Positions 35,188-44,540 of a stretch of DNA of 64,000 bases are shown piece by piece. Positions within the stretch are counted from its first letter, which is position 1. Every line of letters begins with the position of its first letter. This DNA is from Dinoroseobacter sp. (GTDB lineage Bacteria; Pseudomonadota; Alphaproteobacteria; Rhodobacterales; Rhodobacteraceae). Position numbers and translations under genes: made by a program. The notes beneath the pieces were generated by a model. The model saw only the letters and a list, made by a program, of their open reading frames with translations, did no database searches and had not been told where the DNA came from. Location: the NCBI GenBank assembly GCA_017643385.1, contig JAEPNN010000001.1, forward strand, positions 310,001-374,000, in the 5' to 3' direction.

Positions 35188-37142
35188 TTGAGTTTGTCGA
35201 TCACGTCCAGCGGCAACGGGCGACCAGCCAACATCATCCCATAAATGACGCGACTTTCTGTGACCCGCATGATGTAGTTTCGGGTTTCCGTGAAGGGCAC
35301 ATGCTCGATCCAATCGATCACATCCACTGATGCTCTGCGCGGATCACCAAAGCGTTCGATCCACCGCGAAGCCCGGCTTGGCCCTGCGTTATAGGCTGCG
35401 GCGACCAAGGTCAGTGCGGTGCCAAAGTCATCAATTTGCCGGCTGATATAGTGGGATCCGAGCCGTGCATTATAGACAGGATCTGTAAGCAACCTTTCGT
35501 TGGAAAACGGAAGACCTAGACGCCGTGCAGTTTCCTGGCCCGTACGCGGCATCACCTGCATAAGGCCCCGCGCGCCTGCGCCACTGATCACGGCTGGGTC
35601 GAATTCGCTCTCTCGTCTGGCAATGGCAAGCGCCAGCGCCGGGTTTATACCCAAACGTGCAGTGCCAAGTTCGGTCACAGGATGGTATGCGCGATGCAGC
35701 AATTGTCCTTCGCTCGCGGCCCATTTTGCGAGACGCAAAGCGATATGGGGTTCGCGCAGATGTTGTGCGAGATCGGCAAGACTTCCGCGTTGCTCGAGTG
35801 TCAAACGCTCGGAGAGATGGACCATCCAGCGTTCGGCCAAATCGCGTTCACCGGCTTCCTGTAAGAGCAACGCAGCCTGCAAAACCGATGTCGACATGAA
35901 GGCTTCAGTACGCCAATCGGGGTAAGTTTCCCGACCAACTAAGTTTGGATCGGTGGGTAGCCCTGCGCGTTCTGCTGAAAGCTGACCATAAAACGCGGTT
36001 TGGTACTGAGCACCCTTTGCATAGGCAGCTCGGGCATTTTGGGCTTGGCCCAGTGCTTCATAGGCGCGACCCTCCCAGTAGCCTGCACGGCCCTTTGAAA
36101 TTGGCGAGGTCACTGTCGGCGCAAAGTTCTGAAAATGCCTCAAGGCGGTTCCAGCGTCGCCGAGTTTGCGCAGCGCTATGAAGCCAGACAGCCATTCAAG
36201 TTCTGAGTAGTCGTCATATTTTGCCGGTGGCGGCAGATGGTGGTTTGCAGCAATGCGATAGGCGAGTTGATCATTGTTGTCGCGCATGAGATCCCGGGCA
36301 AGATCGGCCCGGCGTTCTGCCCAATATTCGGGCCGCCCCAAGCTTTCGGCTGACCCTGAACGTTCATTGAGAAGCTGAATTGCATCCGACCAGCGCCTTT
36401 TCTGGATGCGCCAGCGGTAGCGTTCATAGGCGAGCCCAGGATCGCGTGCGAGGCTTGATGGCACAGCGCGGATCAAGGCATCGACACCGTTTCGATCTTC
36501 GCGCAATGCGATGCGGGCTTCGGCCAGTGCGCGCCAGCCGGGCCCTACCAGAGCTTGCATGCGCCCTGCCGCTCGGGTGCGTCCGTTCCAAAGCAGCTGA
36601 TCGATCCGAGCTTCGTGATGTGCACCCAACAGGGATCGATGGCGAGATAGGAATAAGGCTTCTGTCTGAGCATCGAGTCCGAATTCGCGCCATGCTTTTA
36701 CGATCAGTGCATCGGCCTCTGCTGAACGACCATTTCTTCGCAATGCATCAGCAAGTCGAAGTGAACCCATGCCCGTTTGAGGATCTTCTGGTCCGAAATA
36801 AAGCGTTAGCTGGTCTAGGGTTGCGCCTTCGGGAATTGCTGCTTCCCCGCGACGACGCATTAAGGGAAGGCCGGGCCAGTCGCCACTTCGCCTCAGAAAC
36901 TCAAGATAATCTTCGAATCGCCCTTCCGGCGCACGCAACCAGTGCCAAATCACCACGTCCCGTGCCTGTTGATCCGGGAGCTGGCGGGCCAGCGCAAGCG
37001 CCTGGTTCCAGTTTCCGGCGCGGGCCGCGTCCAAGGACGCGGAAAGAGTTTGAGCGCGCTGGGACTGGGCTTGCGCTGAACTCAAGCCGAACAACCCTAC
37101 GGCAATAGCCGTTATACAGAGGCGCAAAACACGTGCGATCAT
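35178..37142 (-). CDS. slt: Soluble lytic murein transglycosylase (Slt70-like)
   Basis: Periplasmic enzyme cleaving peptidoglycan glycan strands with formation of 1,6-anhydromuramic ends. 654 residues from ATG 37142, which gives a signal peptide (LCITAIAVGLFGLSSAQAQ); the longer frame from 37391 runs into the dapA region and is rejected. A long alpha-helical superhelix (about 40-470) precedes the SLT domain with catalytic Glu in IARRESEFDP near 510, then GARGLMQVMPRTGQETA and VAAAYNAGPSRASRW. Divergent from dapA, an arrangement common in this order. Confidence 0.94.
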   Translation of the reverse strand: MIARVLRLCITAIAVGLFGLSSAQAQSQRAQTLSASLDAARAGNWNQALALARQLPDQQARDVVIWHWLRAPEGRFEDYLEFLRRSGDWPGLPLMRRRGEAAIPEGATLDQLTLYFGPEDPQTGMGSLRLADALRRNGRSAEADALIVKAWREFGLDAQTEALFLSRHRSLLGAHHEARIDQLLWNGRTRAAGRMQALVGPGWRALAEARIALREDRNGVDALIRAVPSSLARDPGLAYERYRWRIQKRRWSDAIQLLNERSGSAESLGRPEYWAERRADLARDLMRDNNDQLAYRIAANHHLPPPAKYDDYSELEWLSGFIALRKLGDAGTALRHFQNFAPTVTSPISKGRAGYWEGRAYEALGQAQNARAAYAKGAQYQTAFYGQLSAERAGLPTDPNLVGRETYPDWRTEAFMSTSVLQAALLLQEAGERDLAERWMVHLSERLTLEQRGSLADLAQHLREPHIALRLAKWAASEGQLLHRAYHPVTELGTARLGINPALALAIARRESEFDPAVISGAGARGLMQVMPRTGQETARRLGLPFSNERLLTDPVYNARLGSHYISRQIDDFGTALTLVAAAYNAGPSRASRWIERFGDPRRASVDVIDWIEHVPFTETRNYIMRVTESRVIYGMMLAGRPLPLDVIDKLKGR

Positions 37143-37299
37143 GACATTTACCAACTTTATCTGCTCTTTCGGGAACATTAGAGGCAAAACAGCCTCCGAC
37201 AAATGAACATTTCTGCGACAGGCCTTGCGCGCAGGGGGGAAGGGCGGGTATCCGCCACCTGCAATACTCTGTGAACACATGTGACCAAAGGAGGAGAAG

Positions 37300-38172
37300 A
37301 TGTTCAAAGGATCTATGCCAGCCCTGGTCACGCCGCTCAAAGACGGGGCGGTAGACTTTGCAGCAATGGAAGCGATTGTCGAATGGCACATCGCCGAAGG
37401 CAGTCACGGTCTTGTGCCCGTGGGTACCACGGGCGAAAGCCCGACACTCACGCATGATGAACATGCAGCGGTCATCGAGGCTGTGGTGAAAACTGCTGCG
37501 GGTCGCGTACCCGTTGTGGCCGGCGCGGGCTCGAACAACACTGCTGAGGGGATCGGTTTGATCCAGCACGCGGCGAAAGTTGGAGCAACCGCTGCGCTGG
37601 TTGTCACACCATATTACAACAAGCCGACGCAGGCGGGTTTGATAGCCCATTACACCGCGCTGCATGATGCAGCCGATATTCCGATCATCATCTATAACAT
37701 CCCTGGGCGTTCTGTGATTGATATGACGCCTGCCACGATGGGTGAGTTGTCGAAGCTTACGCGTGTCGTTGGGGTAAAGGACGCGACCGGTGATATTACG
37801 CGTGTCAGCCATACGCGCATAACCTGTGGCACTGATTTCATTCAGCTTTCGGGCGAGGATGCCAGCGCTTTGGGCTTCAACGCGCATGGCGGTGTGGGCT
37901 GTATCAGTGTTACAGCGAATGTGGCGCCAAAGCTTTGCGCGGCATTTCAGGAGGCAACACTTGCCGGGGATTATGCGACAGCCTTGGCGTATCAGGACAA
38001 ACTTATGCCTCTCCATGATGCAATCTTCCTAGAGCCTGGCCTCGCAGGCGCCAAGTACGGGCTATTTCTTCTTGGTAAATGCTCAGATGAGGTGCGTCTT
38101 CCGTTGGTCGGCCTGTCCGACGGTGTGAAGCAAGCGATTCGTGCCGCAATGGAGCACGCAGAGCTTCTCTGA
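37300..38172 (+). CDS. dapA: 4-hydroxy-tetrahydrodipicolinate synthase
   Basis: Condenses pyruvate and aspartate semialdehyde, the first committed step of diaminopimelate and lysine synthesis. 290 residues. Active-site residues present: Thr43-Thr44 (PVGTTGES), Tyr133 (IIYNIPGR) and the Schiff-base Lys161 ([10 protein letters not shown]). AAAGGAGGAG gives a strong ribosome site before the ATG. The product supplies peptidoglycan, fitting the divergent slt gene. Confidence 0.97.
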   Translation: MFKGSMPALVTPLKDGAVDFAAMEAIVEWHIAEGSHGLVPVGTTGESPTLTHDEHAAVIEAVVKTAAGRVPVVAGAGSNNTAEGIGLIQHAAKVGATAALVVTPYYNKPTQAGLIAHYTALHDAADIPIIIYNIPGRSVIDMTPATMGELSKLTRVVGVKDATGDITRVSHTRITCGTDFIQLSGEDASALGFNAHGGVGCISVTANVAPKLCAAFQEATLAGDYATALAYQDKLMPLHDAIFLEPGLAGAKYGLFLLGKCSDEVRLPLVGLSDGVKQAIRAAMEHAELL

Positions 38173-38245
38173 CCGGGAATTCGCTGAATAGAACACTCAG
38201 GGACGCGTTGCAGCAGCGCGTCTCGGACCTTAGATATGGCGCACC

Positions 38246-38722
38246 ATGGCACAGGGTAAATCAGATCCGAACTACAAGGTGATCGCCGAGAACCGGCGGG
38301 CACGTCGAGAGTACGCGATCGAAAGCGATCTCGAGGTTGGCATCGTTCTGGAAGGCTCCGAAGTCAAATCCATGCGCGAGGGCGGTGCAAACATTGCCGA
38401 AAGCTATGCGTCCGTTGACGACGGTGAGCTTTGGTTGGTCAACAGCTACATCGCTCCATACAAGCAAGCCAAAACCTGGGGACATGAGGAGCGTCGTCGC
38501 CGTAAGTTGCTTGCGTCCAGACGCGAACTCCACAAATTGTGGAGCGCGACCGCCCGCGAAGGCATGACCATCGTCCCTCTTGTGATGTACTTCAACCACC
38601 GGGGCATCGTGAAGCTGAAGGTCGGTATCGCGAAAGGTAAGAAGTTGGCGGATAAGCGCGCTACGGATGCAAAACGTGATTGGAACCGCCAGAAAAACCG
38701 GTTGCTGAAACAACAAGGCTGA
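38246..38722 (+). CDS. smpB: SsrA-binding protein SmpB
   Basis: Binds tmRNA and brings it to stalled ribosomes in trans-translation. 158 residues: N-terminal [10 protein letters not shown], the beta-barrel core [21 protein letters not shown]... is represented by [17 protein letters not shown] near 28-45, [21 protein letters not shown], and the basic C-terminal tail ([16 protein letters not shown]). The tmRNA gene itself is not in the window. It lies 73 bp after dapA. Confidence 0.96.
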   Translation: MAQGKSDPNYKVIAENRRARREYAIESDLEVGIVLEGSEVKSMREGGANIAESYASVDDGELWLVNSYIAPYKQAKTWGHEERRRRKLLASRRELHKLWSATAREGMTIVPLVMYFNHRGIVKLKVGIAKGKKLADKRATDAKRDWNRQKNRLLKQQG

Positions 38723-38812
38723 ATGCCGCGTGCTGTCTGGTGTAGCGCTTCTGGACAAATTGAATGTGCAAGCGTTAGTTCTAGCTGGCGAATATAGTCC
38801 GGAGACGTTCTG

Positions 38813-39670
38813 ATGTCCGACGATCCAAAGACACTCGTTTCGACCAGCTGGCTCGAGGCGCATTTGAACAATCCTGACCTTCGGGTTCTGGATGCGTCTT
38901 GGTATTTGCCTACCATGGGCCGGAACGGAGCGGCAGAGTACAACGACTCACACATCCCCGGAGCTCGCTTTTTTGATATCGATGAGATCAGCGATCACCG
39001 ATCTGATCTGCCCCACATGGCACCCCCGGTCGAAAAGTTCATCAGCAGGATGCGCAAGATGGGTGTGGGGGATGGCCACCAGGTTGTCGTCTATGATGGT
39101 GCTGGTCTGTTTTCAGCAGCCCGCGTGTGGTGGCTGTTTCGTCTGATGGGAAAAACTGACGTGGCGGTTCTGGATGGTGGATTCCCGAAATGGGTCGCGG
39201 AAGGCCGGCCTGTCGAGGATATGCCGCCGATGGTTCGCGATCGCCACATCACCGTTCAACGCCAGTCTCATATGTCACGTGACGTGACCCAAGTTGCCGC
39301 TGCATCGAAGCTGGGGTCTCCTCAAATTGTTGATGCCCGGGCAGCAGATCGATTCAGCGGGGAGGCAGCAGAGCCTCGCGCAGGATTGCGGGCAGGACAT
39401 ATACCGGGGTCAAAAAACGTACCATTCAATGCGCTTTTGAAGGCTGACGGCACCATGAAGTCTGTCGCAGATTTGCAGTCGATCTTTGAAGGCGCTGGCA
39501 TCGATCTGAGTCGCCCGGTGATAACCTCCTGCGGTTCCGGTGTTACCGCTGCGGTCCTCAGTCTTGCACTTGAACGTCTGGGGCATCGGGAGCATGCGCT
39601 ATATGACGGATCTTGGACAGAATGGGGCCAGTTCGCGGATCTTCCTGTTGAGACGGGCGAAGCGAGATAG
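38813..39670 (+). CDS. sseA: 3-mercaptopyruvate sulfurtransferase
   Basis: Two-domain rhodanese that moves sulfur from 3-mercaptopyruvate to cyanide or thiols. 285 residues. N-terminal inactive rhodanese domain (VSTSWLEAHLNNPDLRVLD, then AARVWWLFRLMG), C-terminal domain with catalytic Cys240 in the loop CGSGVTA, which is characteristic of mercaptopyruvate rather than thiosulfate sulfurtransferases. GGAG lies 8 nt before the ATG. A strong terminator follows. Confidence 0.94.
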   Translation: MSDDPKTLVSTSWLEAHLNNPDLRVLDASWYLPTMGRNGAAEYNDSHIPGARFFDIDEISDHRSDLPHMAPPVEKFISRMRKMGVGDGHQVVVYDGAGLFSAARVWWLFRLMGKTDVAVLDGGFPKWVAEGRPVEDMPPMVRDRHITVQRQSHMSRDVTQVAAASKLGSPQIVDARAADRFSGEAAEPRAGLRAGHIPGSKNVPFNALLKADGTMKSVADLQSIFEGAGIDLSRPVITSCGSGVTAAVLSLALERLGHREHALYDGSWTEWGQFADLPVETGEAR

Positions 39671-39696
39671 GTCCACATTAAAATTTCTAAAGAAAA

Positions 39697-39722
39697 CCCC
39701 GCTTTCTGAGCGGGTTTTTTTT
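39697..39722 (+). terminator. Rho-independent terminator after sseA
   Basis: Stem CCCGCT (39698-39703) / AGCGGG (39709-39714) with a TTCTG loop and an eight-T tract at 39715-39722, 28 nt after the sseA stop. Confidence 0.85.
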
Positions 39723-39735
39723 GGTCTTTTTTCAT

Positions 39736-39766
39736 AAAAAATCCCGGGCGAAACAGGTCGCCCGGG
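39736..39766 (-). terminator. Rho-independent terminator after amtB
   Basis: Stem CCCGGGCGA (39743-39751) / TCGCCCGGG (39758-39766), a perfect 9-bp stem with a six-base loop. On the minus strand it is followed by six T residues (A tract 39736-39741). It lies 24 nt beyond the amtB stop, back to back with the sseA terminator. Confidence 0.88.
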
Positions 39767-39790
39767 AAGTAAAAGCTAATTGGGAGGTAA

Positions 39791-41101
39791 TTAGCCTTTG
39801 GTAAAGTCTGGGTAGGCTTCCATGCCCATTTCAGCCATGTCGAGGCCCGCGATCTCGTCCTCCTCGGACACGCGCAGACCTATAACGGCTTTCAGGATCA
39901 ACCAGACTATTGCGGATGCGATCAGGGTAAACGCACCGTATGCGATGATGCCGGTTAGCTGCGTGATCAACGAAGCTTCTCCGTAGAAGATCACTGCAAT
40001 CGTGCCCCAGATACCTGCGAAAAGGTGCACTGGAATTGCGCCCACAACATCGTCAATTTTAAACTTGTCCAGCATGGGTACTGTGAAGACAACGATTACG
40101 CCACCAACGGCACCGATCCAAAGAGCACCAAAGAGCGTTGGCGCGAGCGGTTCAGCTGTAATGGCGACCAAGCCAGCAAGAGCGCCGTTCAGCACCATGG
40201 TGAGGTCAGGCTTTTTGTACAGCACCTGGGTCAAGATCAGGGCAGTCACAGCACCGGCTGCAGCGGCCATGTTGGTGTTTGCGAAGATGCGGGACACGTC
40301 AGAGACATCGCCAACAGTGCCCATGGCAAGCTGAGAGCCGCCATTGAAGCCAAACCAGCCCAGCCAAAGGATGAATGTACCGAGGGTCGCGAGCGCCAAA
40401 TTGGAGCCAGGCATCGGGACAGTTTTACCGTCTTTATACTTACCCAGGCGCGGTCCAAGGATGATTGCGCCAGCGAGTGCTGCCCAACCACCGACAGAGT
40501 GCACGACGGTCGAACCGGCGAAGTCGGAGAAGCCCATTTCGGACAACCAACCGCCGCCCCACTGCCACGAGCCTGAGATCGGGTACATAACGCCGGTCAA
40601 AACAACCACGAAGATGAGGAACGGCCACAACTTGATGCGTTCAGCCAGTGCGCCTGAAACGATGGACGCGGTTGCGGCAACAAATACAAGCTGGAAGAAG
40701 AAGTCCGAACCGATAGAGGCATAATCGAGGGCAGCGTCAGCTGCCGCAACACCGACCGGGTCCAGTACAGTAGGCACAAAGAAGCTGCCCACATATCCGT
40801 TAAACTCGCCTGGATACATTAGGTTGAAGCCAATGAGCCAGTACATGATCGCGGCGACAGAGTAGAGTGAGATATTCTTGGTCATCTGCATGGTGACGTT
40901 TTTGGAACGAACCAAGCCGCCTTCCAGCATGGCAAAACCCGCTGCCATGAAGAAAACGAGGAAGCCCGCCATGCAGAACAGCAGGGTCGTCATGATGTAA
41001 GGGCCGATTTCGTCAAAGCCCGGCGTGGCCTCTTGAGCCAGAGCCATTGTTGGCACGGCAAGAGCAACGGCCGCCAATGGAAGGAATTTGGTAAATTTCA
41101 T
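39791..41101 (-). CDS. amtB: Ammonium transporter
   Basis: Inner-membrane trimeric ammonium channel, 436 residues. The N-terminus looks like a cleavable signal (LPLAAVALAVPTMALA), as in E. coli AmtB, followed by eleven membrane helices. The conserved pore histidines are in TVVHSVGGWAALAG and PVHLFAGIWGTIAV, and GGWLSEMGFSDFAGS is the Amt signature. The C-terminal cytosolic tail (GLDMAEMGMEAYPDF) is where the P-II protein docks. It follows glnK by 29 nt and ends at a strong terminator. Confidence 0.96.
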   Translation of the reverse strand: MKFTKFLPLAAVALAVPTMALAQEATPGFDEIGPYIMTTLLFCMAGFLVFFMAAGFAMLEGGLVRSKNVTMQMTKNISLYSVAAIMYWLIGFNLMYPGEFNGYVGSFFVPTVLDPVGVAAADAALDYASIGSDFFFQLVFVAATASIVSGALAERIKLWPFLIFVVVLTGVMYPISGSWQWGGGWLSEMGFSDFAGSTVVHSVGGWAALAGAIILGPRLGKYKDGKTVPMPGSNLALATLGTFILWLGWFGFNGGSQLAMGTVGDVSDVSRIFANTNMAAAAGAVTALILTQVLYKKPDLTMVLNGALAGLVAITAEPLAPTLFGALWIGAVGGVIVVFTVPMLDKFKIDDVVGAIPVHLFAGIWGTIAVIFYGEASLITQLTGIIAYGAFTLIASAIVWLILKAVIGLRVSEEDEIAGLDMAEMGMEAYPDFTKG

Positions 41102-41130
41102 AGGTGGAGGTCCTTTTCCGTCGGGTCGGA

Positions 41131-41469
41131 TTAGATCGCGTCGTCGTTTGTCTCGCCGGTGCGCACGCGGACAGCTTGCGATACGTCGAGAACGAAGATT
41201 TTGCCGTCACCGATCTTGTCAGTCTTGGCGGTGGATTGGATGGTCTCAACGACCTGGTCAGCCATACCGTCGGCGACGACGATCTCCAGCTTTACCTTTG
41301 GCACGAAGTTCACGGCATATTCGGCCCCGCGATAGATCTCGGTATGGCCCGACTGAGAGCCGAACCCTTTGATCTCGGTGACCATCATGCCCCGGACGCC
41401 GACAGAGGTGAGTGCTTCACGCACTTCCTCCAGTTTGAACGGCTTGATTGCTGCAATGATGAGTTTCAC
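41131..41469 (-). CDS. glnK: P-II nitrogen regulatory protein
   Basis: Trimeric signal protein sensing 2-oxoglutarate and ATP/ADP, and gating AmtB. 112 residues, exact family length. The uridylylation site Tyr51 is present in the T-loop (EIYRGAEYAVNFVPK), with KPFKLEEVREAL at the start and GKIFVLDVSQAVRVRTGE at the end. The start is GTG with AAGGG about 9 nt upstream. Being cotranscribed with amtB favours GlnK over GlnB. The upstream region is unusually rich in TGCA motifs. Confidence 0.95.
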   Translation of the reverse strand: MKLIIAAIKPFKLEEVREALTSVGVRGMMVTEIKGFGSQSGHTEIYRGAEYAVNFVPKVKLEIVVADGMADQVVETIQSTAKTDKIGDGKIFVLDVSQAVRVRTGETNDDAI

Positions 41470-41575
41470 GTTTGGTACCCTTCCGAATTGGCAGGTTGTC
41501 TCGACAAGCGAGAGAAGTTCACGATCGGCAATTCAGAGCGCGGAGCAGGGAGCTTCAATAAAGCGTTAAGCTGTT

Positions 41576-41671
41576 TGCACAACTTAGGGTTGAAGGTGCA
41601 CAATTTTTGCACAAATAAATGCATATGCATAATTATTGTGCATATTGCATATGCGGAATAATGCAGCTGCA
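41576..41671. promoter_or_regulatory. TGCA-rich dyad cluster upstream of glnK
   Basis: Nine TGCA tetramers within 96 bp, at 41576, 41597, 41608, 41620, 41626, 41639, 41646, 41662 and 41668. Included are a perfect 12-bp palindrome ATGCATATGCAT (41619-41630), a flanking dyad TGCACAA-N21-TTGTGCA (41608-41642) and GTGCA-N7-TGCAC (41596-41612). The half sites resemble NtrC half sites (TGCAC/GTGCA), though not in the standard TGCAC-N7-GTGCA arrangement. It lies between divergent glnK and the PBP gene and probably contains the nitrogen-regulated control region. The rest of the 299-bp gap shows nothing else. Confidence 0.5.
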
Positions 41672-41768
41672 CCTCCACAATCGACTCATGTGCGATTAAT
41701 GTTGGGTACAAAGAGGCGTCTATCAAAGCGCCCAAACGACATCTTGTGTATGAGGCACTTTTTCTAAA

Positions 41769-44207
41769 ATGAGCGACGATTTCTCCTCTCGTCCGGGCGA
41801 TCAAGGTGCGCGCAATCCACCTCAGAAAAAGCGCGTGCGTATTGAACGTGGCCCTTACGCACCTGCTTCGAGCTCTGTGCGCGAACCGGATCCGCAACAG
41901 GATGCTCAGCGACGTCAGGAAGTATCTCGCAGGCTGGGGCCTGCACCACACGCAGAATCAGTCAGACAACCGAAACCCGAGCCTGCAATTCGTCAGCGAA
42001 GGGGCGTCGCGGCAGGCCCGGTGACTGCATCGAACGAAGCCATAACACCGCGACCACCTCTCGACGGTCCACCACCATTCGAAACCCTTCCCGGTTCGGG
42101 TGGCCCAGGTGGTAGCGGTCCGTCGGACGGTGTTTTCACCGAAGAGGGCGGCCGAGAAACCTTCCTATCAGTTATGCTTAGGTGGATTGGTAAGACGCTC
42201 TACAAGATTATGCGGTGGGTTGTATGGGCAATTTGGTCATTGGCCTGGCGCGGGACAGCTGTTGTCGTGATCATTCTTGGACTGACCACGCTTTATAACA
42301 TGTCCATGTTGCCGCCAGCAGATGAACTAACCGATGGTCGTGTACGCGGTTCAGTTACCATGAGCGACCGCAACGGCGAGGTTTTTGCATGGCGTGGAGA
42401 TCAATTTGGCGGTCTCGTTACCGTGGAAACTGTTTCCCCCCATCTTCGAAATGCTGTCGTGGCAACCGAGGACAAACGCTTCTATTCGCATTGGGGCATT
42501 AGCCCGCGAGGGATCGCGAGTGCCGTTCGTATCAATCTCAACGAAGGGCGCGGACCGTTGTCCGGGCATGGCGGGTCTACCATCACTCAGCAGGTTGCAA
42601 AGCTGCTTTGTCTCGGGAATGCCTTTGACCCCGATGCTGGCATGACCGAAGCCGAGTACGAAGCGGACTGCCGCGCCGGATCGGTTTGGCGTAAGGTTAA
42701 GGAAGTTCCTTATGCGCTCGCTCTTGAAGGGCGATATAGCAAGGACGAGATCCTCACAATCTATCTGAACCGCGCCTATCTTGGGGCAGGTGCCCGTGGG
42801 TTTGAGGCCGCAAGCCAAAGGTATTTTGGGAAATCAGCCTCCCAGGTGAACGCTGCTGAATCGGCGATGCTTGCGGGGTTGCTTGTTGCCCCTTCACGCT
42901 TTGCCCCAACAAACGATCTAGGCCGCGCGCAACGTCGCGCAGCGACAATCGTGCGTCTGATGGAAGAACAGGGTTATCTAAGTGCGTCCCAAGCCCAGGA
43001 TGCCCGAGACAACCCCGCAGTGCTCAGCCAGGCCGCTGAGGCACGGGCTGGAGGGTATTTCGCGGATTGGGTTATGGAGACGGGTCCGTCTTTTCTGACA
43101 CGAGACACAACCGAAGATGTGATCATCACGACTACGCTCGACCAAAAGATGCAGCGTGCAGCAGAAGAGGCGCTTCAGTACACCTTCGACAACCTCGTGC
43201 GTGAAGGATCGGAAGCGCAGGCCGCGATTGTCGTGATGTCATCGGATGGCGCAGTACGCGCGATGGTTGGCGGACGTCGCTTGCAGGCATCGGGCCAGTT
43301 CAATCGCGCGACACAGGCGCTCCGGCAAACCGGGTCGGCTTTCAAGCCTTTCGTTTACGCTGCAGCGTTGGATCTTGGCTATCGTTATGACGATCTGGTC
43401 GAAGATAGCCCGCTGACGATAGATATACCTGGTTCAGGTCCGTGGAGCCCCCGGAACTACACCAACGAATTCAGTGGACCCGTCACGCTGACAGAAGCCT
43501 TGGCTCAATCATTGAACATCCCCGCGGTTCGGGTTTCCGAAGATGTCGGTCGTGAAAATGTCCGGACCGTTGCAAGCGGTTTTGGCATTGATCGCGATCT
43601 AGCGCTTGGCCCTGCGCTGGCGCTGGGAGCGTCAGAAGCCACGCTCCTTGAGATGACTGCCGCCTATGCCGGTATTTTGAACGGTGGAAGCAGTGTTACG
43701 CCCTACGGGCTGCGGGAATTACGACTTCAGGGCGAGGCTGCTCCCCTGATGGGCCAGGCCGGTGGAATGGGCGAGCGCGTGATTTCGGAACCCGCCGCGC
43801 GGCAACTCACCTACATGATGCATCAGGTGGTCGAGACCGGAACAGGTCGACGTGCGAAGTTGCCAGATCATCCCGTCGCGGCCAAGACTGGCACAACGCA
43901 GGCTGCGCGAGATGCTTGGTTTGTTGGGTTCACGGGGGAATACGTCGCTGGTGTCTGGATGGGCTATGACGACAATACCCCGCTCACAGGCGTTACCGGG
44001 GGTGGATTACCCGCAGAGATCTGGCGCGAAACGATGCAGCGCATACATGCCGACCTCCCTTCCATGCCTCTGCCGATGTCGGTGCCTCCGCCTCGTGCAG
44101 CATCGGACGCAGAAGCACGTGGGCAACGGCAATCGTCGACCTCCGAACAAAGTACGGCGGAGCGTATCTTGATGGATGTGTTAGGAAGCCTGCTGGGTGG
44201 GAACTAG
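41769..44207 (+). CDS. Class A penicillin-binding protein (PBP1A family)
   Basis: Bifunctional peptidoglycan glycosyltransferase/transpeptidase, 812 residues. Order: a proline-rich cytosolic N-terminus (1-150, basic KKRVRIERG), one membrane helix at about 155-180 (VVVIILGLTTLYN), GT51 domain with EDKRFYSHWG near 234 and GHGGSTITQQVAK near 268, then the transpeptidase domain with SxxK (TGSAFKPF, Ser about 522), SxN (QSLNIP, about 580) and KTG (AAKTGTTQ, about 705). The long disordered N-terminus is larger than in E. coli PBPs. Divergent from glnK. Confidence 0.95.
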   Translation: MSDDFSSRPGDQGARNPPQKKRVRIERGPYAPASSSVREPDPQQDAQRRQEVSRRLGPAPHAESVRQPKPEPAIRQRRGVAAGPVTASNEAITPRPPLDGPPPFETLPGSGGPGGSGPSDGVFTEEGGRETFLSVMLRWIGKTLYKIMRWVVWAIWSLAWRGTAVVVIILGLTTLYNMSMLPPADELTDGRVRGSVTMSDRNGEVFAWRGDQFGGLVTVETVSPHLRNAVVATEDKRFYSHWGISPRGIASAVRINLNEGRGPLSGHGGSTITQQVAKLLCLGNAFDPDAGMTEAEYEADCRAGSVWRKVKEVPYALALEGRYSKDEILTIYLNRAYLGAGARGFEAASQRYFGKSASQVNAAESAMLAGLLVAPSRFAPTNDLGRAQRRAATIVRLMEEQGYLSASQAQDARDNPAVLSQAAEARAGGYFADWVMETGPSFLTRDTTEDVIITTTLDQKMQRAAEEALQYTFDNLVREGSEAQAAIVVMSSDGAVRAMVGGRRLQASGQFNRATQALRQTGSAFKPFVYAAALDLGYRYDDLVEDSPLTIDIPGSGPWSPRNYTNEFSGPVTLTEALAQSLNIPAVRVSEDVGRENVRTVASGFGIDRDLALGPALALGASEATLLEMTAAYAGILNGGSSVTPYGLRELRLQGEAAPLMGQAGGMGERVISEPAARQLTYMMHQVVETGTGRRAKLPDHPVAAKTGTTQAARDAWFVGFTGEYVAGVWMGYDDNTPLTGVTGGGLPAEIWRETMQRIHADLPSMPLPMSVPPPRAASDAEARGQRQSSTSEQSTAERILMDVLGSLLGGN

Positions 44208-44213
44208 TCGCGC

Positions 44214-44540
44214 TTATCGTGCGCTGTTTTTTTCCGCGTAACTACGCAGTTCCTCGGCCTCGTGACGGGCATCGCGCAGTCCTTCCATTGCGGCGGACAA
44301 TTCTGCCTCGGCCTGTGCTAATTGATTTGTTAATTCTTCTTCGCGGTATTGCAGATATGTGATCGCCTGATCGCGCGTTTCTTCTGCCTCGTGCAAGGCC
44401 TGTGCCATCTGGTCCAACTCGCCGATGTCTGACTGTGAGACGCGCGTAAATCGTGCAACCAGCCAGCTTGTCGCCCATCCAAGGACGAACGCGACAAACA
44501 GGATCACAGCGATCGCAAAGATAAACTCAGTTCTGTTCAT
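44214..44540 (-). CDS. Small inner-membrane protein with coiled coil
   Basis: 108 residues: one N-terminal membrane helix (FIFAIAVILFVAFVLGWATSW) followed by a charged continuous helix (about 35-105; EEETRDQAITYL and TNQLAQAEAELSAAMEGL show heptad spacing). No family name known to me. Its start overlaps the stop of the OmpA-family gene by 4 nt (44537-44540), suggesting a functional pair anchored in the envelope. It converges with the PBP gene. Confidence 0.78.
   Translation of the reverse strand: MNRTEFIFAIAVILFVAFVLGWATSWLVARFTRVSQSDIGELDQMAQALHEAEETRDQAITYLQYREEELTNQLAQAEAELSAAMEGLRDARHEAEELRSYAEKNSAR

Noticed and set aside
36901-38016. 371-codon minus-strand ORF opposite slt and dapA
   Set aside because: It is antisense to two certain genes, has a Cys/His/Arg-rich composition typical of shadow frames, and no motif or ribosome site.
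41470-41768. Sigma-54 promoter for glnK
   Set aside because: No convincing GG-N10-GC element of the TGGCAC/TTGCA type at proper distance on the minus strand.
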